DNA of 64,000 nt from Sediminibacterium sp. Lineage in GTDB: Bacteria > Bacteroidota > Bacteroidia > Chitinophagales > Chitinophagaceae. Each line of letters starts with the position of its first letter. Position 1 is the first letter of the stretch. Shown one piece after another: positions 60,434-64,000 of the stretch. A model generated the notes under the pieces. The model saw only the letters and a program-made list of their open reading frames with translations. It was not told the origin of the DNA and ran no database searches. The stretch is from the NCBI RefSeq assembly GCF_030695065.1, contig NZ_JAUYTR010000016.1, positions 372,001-436,000 of the forward strand. Direction: 5' to 3'. The translations under genes were made by a program, and so were the position numbers.

Positions 60434-61696
60434 ATGAACATTCTACTGAAGGAGGTGCTGATTAACGACCCCCACTCCCCTCACAACGGACAAGTATTGG
60501 ATCTATTAATTGAGAACAACCTCATCAAGCAAATAGGCACGAGTTTATCGCATGAAAATGCAACAGTGATTCACCAAGAAGGGCTACAAGTATCCACTGG
60601 CTGGGTAGATTGTTTTGCGCATTTTGGCGACCCAGGTTTTGAATTCAATGAAAGCTTTTCATCGGGAGCAGCGGCTGCTGCTGCAGGCGGATTTACCAGG
60701 GTGTTTACTTTACCCAATACCAAACCTGTTACCGATAACAAATCTTTAGTAGAATATGCTGCTGGTCAGTCTAAACACTTACCTGTGCATATTCATCCAT
60801 TGGGTGCAATCACCCAAAAAACGGAGGGAAAGGAATTAGCTGAAATGTATGATATGCGCAACAGTGGCGCCATTGCATTTTCGGATGGATTATTGCCAGT
60901 TCAATCGGCTGGCTTGTTTGTGAAAGCTTTGCAATATGTGAAAGCATTTGATGGAGTATTGATTCAATTGCCGATCGACAGAAGTATTGGTAGTGCAGGC
61001 TTAATGAATGAGGGCGTTGTTTCTACTCAGTTGGGCTTGCCTGGGTTGCCTTCTATTGCAGAAATTAGTATTTTAAAAAGAGACCTTGATTTATTAAAAT
61101 ACAGTGGTTCTAAAATTCATTTCACTGGTATTTCTACCAAGGAATCGTTAGAATTAATTGCAACTGCCAAAGCAGCGGGATTAAAAGTAACCTGCAGCGT
61201 TACTCCTTATCATTTATTCTTTTGCGACGAAGATTTACAAGACTATAATACCTACTTAAAAGTTAATCCACCACTAAGAACAAGGGCCGATATGATGGCT
61301 TTGCGCGAAGGTGTGGTTAATGGTTCAGTTGATTGTATAGCTTCCCATCATTTTCCGCAAGACTGGGACCACAAGATTTGCGAATTTGAATACGCTTCTT
61401 TTGGCATGAATGCGTTAGAGAGTTCCTTCAGTGTAGTGAATCATTTACTGAGCAAACTCAGCAATGAACGCTTGGTTCAATTATTTTCTTTGAATGCCCG
61501 TAATATTTTTGGACTTCCTTCTACTCATATTGTTGAAAATGAAGTGGCAGAATTAACCATTTACCATCGCAATCAGGTAACGCAATTAACAAAGGAAAAT
61601 ATCAAGAGTAAATCTTTTAATAATGCATTTACCAATATTGAATTAACTGGTAAGGTTTATGCCACTATTAACAACGGTCAATTAACCACTAACTAA
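60434..61696 (+). CDS. Dihydroorotase-like protein with altered metal ligands
   Basis: A 420-residue amidohydrolase of the dihydroorotase (PyrC) family: starts MNILLKEVLINDPHSPHNG, then VSTGWVDCFAHFGDPGFEF, GFTRVFTLPNTKPVTDN and ASFGMNALESSFSVV. The metal/substrate motif DxHxHxRxPG reads D59-C-F-A-H-F-G-D-P-G (first His to Phe, Arg to Gly), and the late TDHAPH motif reads SHHFPQ (Asp to His). This suggests loss of dihydroorotase activity, as in PyrC' partners of PyrB. An in-frame ATG at 60368 exists, but the family start fits 60434. Operon head for DUF4199 and GT2. Confidence 0.82.
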   Translation: MNILLKEVLINDPHSPHNGQVLDLLIENNLIKQIGTSLSHENATVIHQEGLQVSTGWVDCFAHFGDPGFEFNESFSSGAAAAAAGGFTRVFTLPNTKPVTDNKSLVEYAAGQSKHLPVHIHPLGAITQKTEGKELAEMYDMRNSGAIAFSDGLLPVQSAGLFVKALQYVKAFDGVLIQLPIDRSIGSAGLMNEGVVSTQLGLPGLPSIAEISILKRDLDLLKYSGSKIHFTGISTKESLELIATAKAAGLKVTCSVTPYHLFFCDEDLQDYNTYLKVNPPLRTRADMMALREGVVNGSVDCIASHHFPQDWDHKICEFEYASFGMNALESSFSVVNHLLSKLSNERLVQLFSLNARNIFGLPSTHIVENEVAELTIYHRNQVTQLTKENIKSKSFNNAFTNIELTGKVYATINNGQLTTN

Positions 61697-61702
61697 ACAA
61701 AC

Positions 61703-62239
61703 ATGAAAGCAAATTTAATTAATGAAGGAGTTAAGTACGGTTTAATCTGCGGATTAACCGCTGTATTATTAATGTATGGTAGCTGGGCTATTGATATTAC
61801 TACATTTACCAGTGTGATGTTTACTACCACATTTATTCCTTACATGATCATCATTTTATTGGTGGGTGGATTTGCTGTTAGAAAATTAAACGGCGGATAC
61901 CTTAATTTTCAAGAGGGGTTAAAATTCAACTTCCTTGCATATGCTGTTGCAGCAGTTATTGTTGCCGTTGCTACCTATGTATTGTACAATTTAATTGATG
62001 AAACCTTAACCGAGAAATCGGCTCAAATTGGTTTAGAAAAGACCAGGGCAATGATGGAAAAATTTGGTGCATCTGAGGAAGATATTGAAAAAACAATGGC
62101 ATCTTCTGCCGAGAGCATGAAGAAGACCGGATTAAAGGAAATCTTGATGGGCACTGGTTTAGGACTTATTTGGGATTTTGTAAAATCTTTGTTGCTTACC
62201 TTAGTGATTCGTAAAGAAGAAACATTAGAAGACCAATAA
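61703..62239 (+). CDS. DUF4199 membrane protein
   Basis: A 178-residue Bacteroidota membrane protein of the DUF4199 family. Membrane helices are predicted at about 13-30, 38-58, 78-100 and 148-170 (GLICGLTAVLLMYGSWAI, PYMIIILLVGGFAV, FLAYAVAAVIVAVATYVLY). A charged amphipathic segment lies between helices 3 and 4 (EKTRAMMEKFGASEEDIEKTMASS). Function unknown. It lies 6 bp after the dihydroorotase-like gene and 6 bp before the GT2 gene; this three-gene order is frequent in the phylum. Confidence 0.85.
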   Translation: MKANLINEGVKYGLICGLTAVLLMYGSWAIDITTFTSVMFTTTFIPYMIIILLVGGFAVRKLNGGYLNFQEGLKFNFLAYAVAAVIVAVATYVLYNLIDETLTEKSAQIGLEKTRAMMEKFGASEEDIEKTMASSAESMKKTGLKEILMGTGLGLIWDFVKSLLLTLVIRKEETLEDQ

Positions 62240-62245
62240 TATTAC

Positions 62246-63196
62246 ATGAATTTATCTATAGTAGTACCCTTATATAACGAAGAAGAATCACTGCCTGAAT
62301 TGTGTAGCTGGATTAAATCGGTTGTTGATCAACATGGCTATACCTACGAAGTATTACTTATAGACGATGGAAGCCGCGATGATAGTTGGAAAGTCATACA
62401 AACCATTGCATCTGCAAATCCAAATATCAAGGGCATTAAGTTTCAAAGAAATTATGGAAAGTCTGCAGCATTAAATGAAGGATTTAAAGCAGCTCAAGGT
62501 GATGTAGTTATTACCATGGATGCAGACATGCAAGATTCTCCAGATGAAATACCTGCATTGTACCAAATGATCATTAATGATGGTTATGATATGGTGAGTG
62601 GCTGGAAGAAAAAACGTTACGATAACACGTTAACTAAAAATATTCCTTCCAAATTATTCAATGCCGTTGCCAGAAAAAGTTCTGGGATCAAACTGCACGA
62701 TTTCAATTGTGGCTTGAAAGCATACAAAAGAAAAGTGGTAAAATGTATTGAAGTATTTGGTGAAATGCACCGCTATATTCCTGTATTGGCCAAATGGAGC
62801 GGCTTCAGAAAAATTGGGGAGAAAATAGTAGAACATAGACCTAGAAAATACGGAACTACTAAGTTTGGTTGGGACCGATTCATTAATGGCTTCTTAGACT
62901 TAGGAACCATTATGTTCTTAGGAAAGTTTGGCAAGAAACCGATGCAATTTTTTGGCTTATACGGCACATTGTCATTCCTAATTGGTTTATTAACCAGCGG
63001 CTATTTAATGATTGCAAAAATATTGAATCCCGAAGTGGGCATCACCAATAAGCCTGCATTTTATATAGCATTAGCCGTGATGATTATTGGTATGCAATTA
63101 TTTTTAACAGGATTTGTGGCTGAATTAGTAGCTAGAAATGCATCTGAAAGAAATGTCTATTTAATAGAAGAGAAATTAGGATTGGAAGAAGCTTAA
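62246..63196 (+). CDS. Family 2 glycosyltransferase, DPM1/ArnC-like
   Basis: A 316-residue GT2 enzyme: start MNLSIVVPLYNEEESLPEL, VLLIDDGSRDDSW, the DxD-containing DVVITMDADMQDSPDEIPAL and FNCGLKAYKRKVV. Two C-terminal membrane helices (about 235-260 and 270-300) anchor it to the inner membrane. Such enzymes transfer a sugar from a nucleotide donor to undecaprenyl or another polyprenyl phosphate. The next gene is also a glycosyltransferase. Confidence 0.92.
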   Translation: MNLSIVVPLYNEEESLPELCSWIKSVVDQHGYTYEVLLIDDGSRDDSWKVIQTIASANPNIKGIKFQRNYGKSAALNEGFKAAQGDVVITMDADMQDSPDEIPALYQMIINDGYDMVSGWKKKRYDNTLTKNIPSKLFNAVARKSSGIKLHDFNCGLKAYKRKVVKCIEVFGEMHRYIPVLAKWSGFRKIGEKIVEHRPRKYGTTKFGWDRFINGFLDLGTIMFLGKFGKKPMQFFGLYGTLSFLIGLLTSGYLMIAKILNPEVGITNKPAFYIALAVMIIGMQLFLTGFVAELVARNASERNVYLIEEKLGLEEA

Positions 63197-63205
63197 TTAT
63201 TTAGC

Positions 63206-64000
63206 ATGGAAAAAGAGCTGATCTTAATTGGAACCACTTGGCCTTTTAGAAGTGGTGGCATTGCTTCTTTTAATGAAAGATTGGCCAGACAATTTCAACA
63301 ACAAGGTTTTAAAGTAACTATTTACACTTTCTCTCTACAGTATCCATCATTTTTATTTCCTGGCAAATCACAGTATAGTAAAGAGCCAGCCCCTACCGAT
63401 TTGACCATTCATGTGCGCATCAATTCAATCAATCCATTAAACTGGATTTGGATGGGATTTAAAATAGCACAATTAAAAGCACCCCTTGTATTGGTTCGCT
63501 TTTGGCTTCCATTTATGGGACCTTGCTTGGGTACTATTTTACGAATCATCAAATGGAATGGAGTGTCTAAAGTGGTTTGTATTGCAGACAATATAATTCC
63601 GCACGAAAAAAGATTCGGAGATTATTGGTTTACCAAATACTTTATTGGTGCAGTTGATAGCTTCATTACTATGAGTAAAAAAGTACACCATGACTTAAGA
63701 AGCTTCACTCAAAAAAAAGCCATTACATGCTCACATCCTTTGTACGATAGCTTTGGGAACATCATGCCAAAAGAAGCCGCTAGAAAACATTTGGGGCTGC
63801 CAGCTGATGAAAATATCATTTTGTTTTTTGGATTTATTAGAAAATACAAAGGCTTAGATCTTTTAATAGAAGCCCTAAAAATAGTGGCAACAAAAAATGA
63901 AACAAGCAATAAAGCTCCCATTAAACTCTTAATAGCAGGTGAATTTTATGAAGGAGAAGAAACATACAAGGCCTTAATTGATTCATTAGGCATTCAGCAC
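63206..64000 (+). CDS. Glycosyltransferase family 4, 3' end cut off
   Basis: The frame opens at ATG 63206, 10 bp after the GT2 stop, and runs out of the window (265 codons seen). The N-terminal half has the GT-B sequence LILIGTTWPFRSGGIASFNERLARQFQQQGFKV. The start of the second Rossmann domain follows (HLGLPADENIILFFGFIRKYKGLDLLIEALKI, the usual nucleotide-sugar domain beginning). It is expected to transfer a sugar to a lipid-linked glycan, together with the upstream GT2. Confidence 0.88.
   Translation, partial: MEKELILIGTTWPFRSGGIASFNERLARQFQQQGFKVTIYTFSLQYPSFLFPGKSQYSKEPAPTDLTIHVRINSINPLNWIWMGFKIAQLKAPLVLVRFWLPFMGPCLGTILRIIKWNGVSKVVCIADNIIPHEKRFGDYWFTKYFIGAVDSFITMSKKVHHDLRSFTQKKAITCSHPLYDSFGNIMPKEAARKHLGLPADENIILFFGFIRKYKGLDLLIEALKIVATKNETSNKAPIKLLIAGEFYEGEETYKALIDSLGIQH

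Noticed and set aside
1..64000. CRISPR arrays
   Set aside because: No set of regularly spaced short direct repeats was seen, and no cas-like genes are present.

Overview
The window looks like a chromosomal segment of a Bacteroidota bacterium, most likely class Chitinophagia. This rests on family content rather than any marker gene: a type IX secretion (T9SS) substrate with a gliding-motility C-terminal domain next to a PorP/SprF protein, families largely confined to the phylum (DUF3822, DUF4249, DUF4199, DUF1599, BT_3928-type DoxX, bacterial HU-CCDC81, DUF2490), a short primary sigma factor, AT-rich DNA, and TAnnTTTG-type -7 promoter boxes instead of E. coli-type -10 boxes.

Regions 1-45360 and 60434-64000 are ordinary core chromosome. 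From left to right they hold: ychF (5' end cut off); an FAD oxidoreductase and a glutaminyl cyclase lipoprotein; a methyltransferase; an envelope cluster (HU-CCDC81 protein, outer-membrane barrel, large TPR protein); a thioesterase, cinA and a 2-oxoacid dehydrogenase E2; rsmD/DUF3822; a MATE transporter; ACBP, TPR, folB, trxB and DUF4249; rpoD; threonine aldolase, pgi and GNAT; PorP/SprF with a 1.4-1.5 thousand residue T9SS substrate; WbqC; a pyrimidine cluster (pyrE; pyrR-pyrB-coaD-thioesterase); recF with a DUF721 gene; CBS, DoxX, DUF1599 and folP; an FKBP/NrnA pair; ndk; and a tricorn-like protease. After the island come a dihydroorotase-like gene, DUF4199, a GT2 glycosyltransferase and a GT4 glycosyltransferase cut by the window edge. 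Several intrinsic terminators are clear.

Region 45457-60293 is a genomic island of about 14.8 kb inserted at the 3' end of a tRNA-Pro(GGG) gene. A perfect 24-bp direct repeat, consisting of the tRNA 3' end plus 4 flanking bases, sits at both ends (45457-45480 and 60270-60293). No integrase or transposase is visible. The cargo is dominated by probable anti-phage functions: a single-chain modification-dependent (type IV-like) restriction protein paired with an AbiH gene; a tightly packed three-gene unit of a zinc-ribbon protein and two different PD-(D/E)xK nuclease-like proteins; a 942-residue PIN-domain protein converging on that unit with no bases between the stop codons; a membrane protein with a channel-like C terminus; and a DUF6088 (AbiEi-like) antitoxin without a recognisable toxin, preceded by two 28-bp palindromic sites. 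Between these lie decayed genes: an asparaginase-family fragment, a DnaE remnant and a DinB remnant.

The best candidate for an undescribed system is the zinc-ribbon / PD-(D/E)xK / PD-(D/E)xK unit at 49738-52662, possibly together with the convergent PIN gene. Functions in the island are inferred from motifs and context only.
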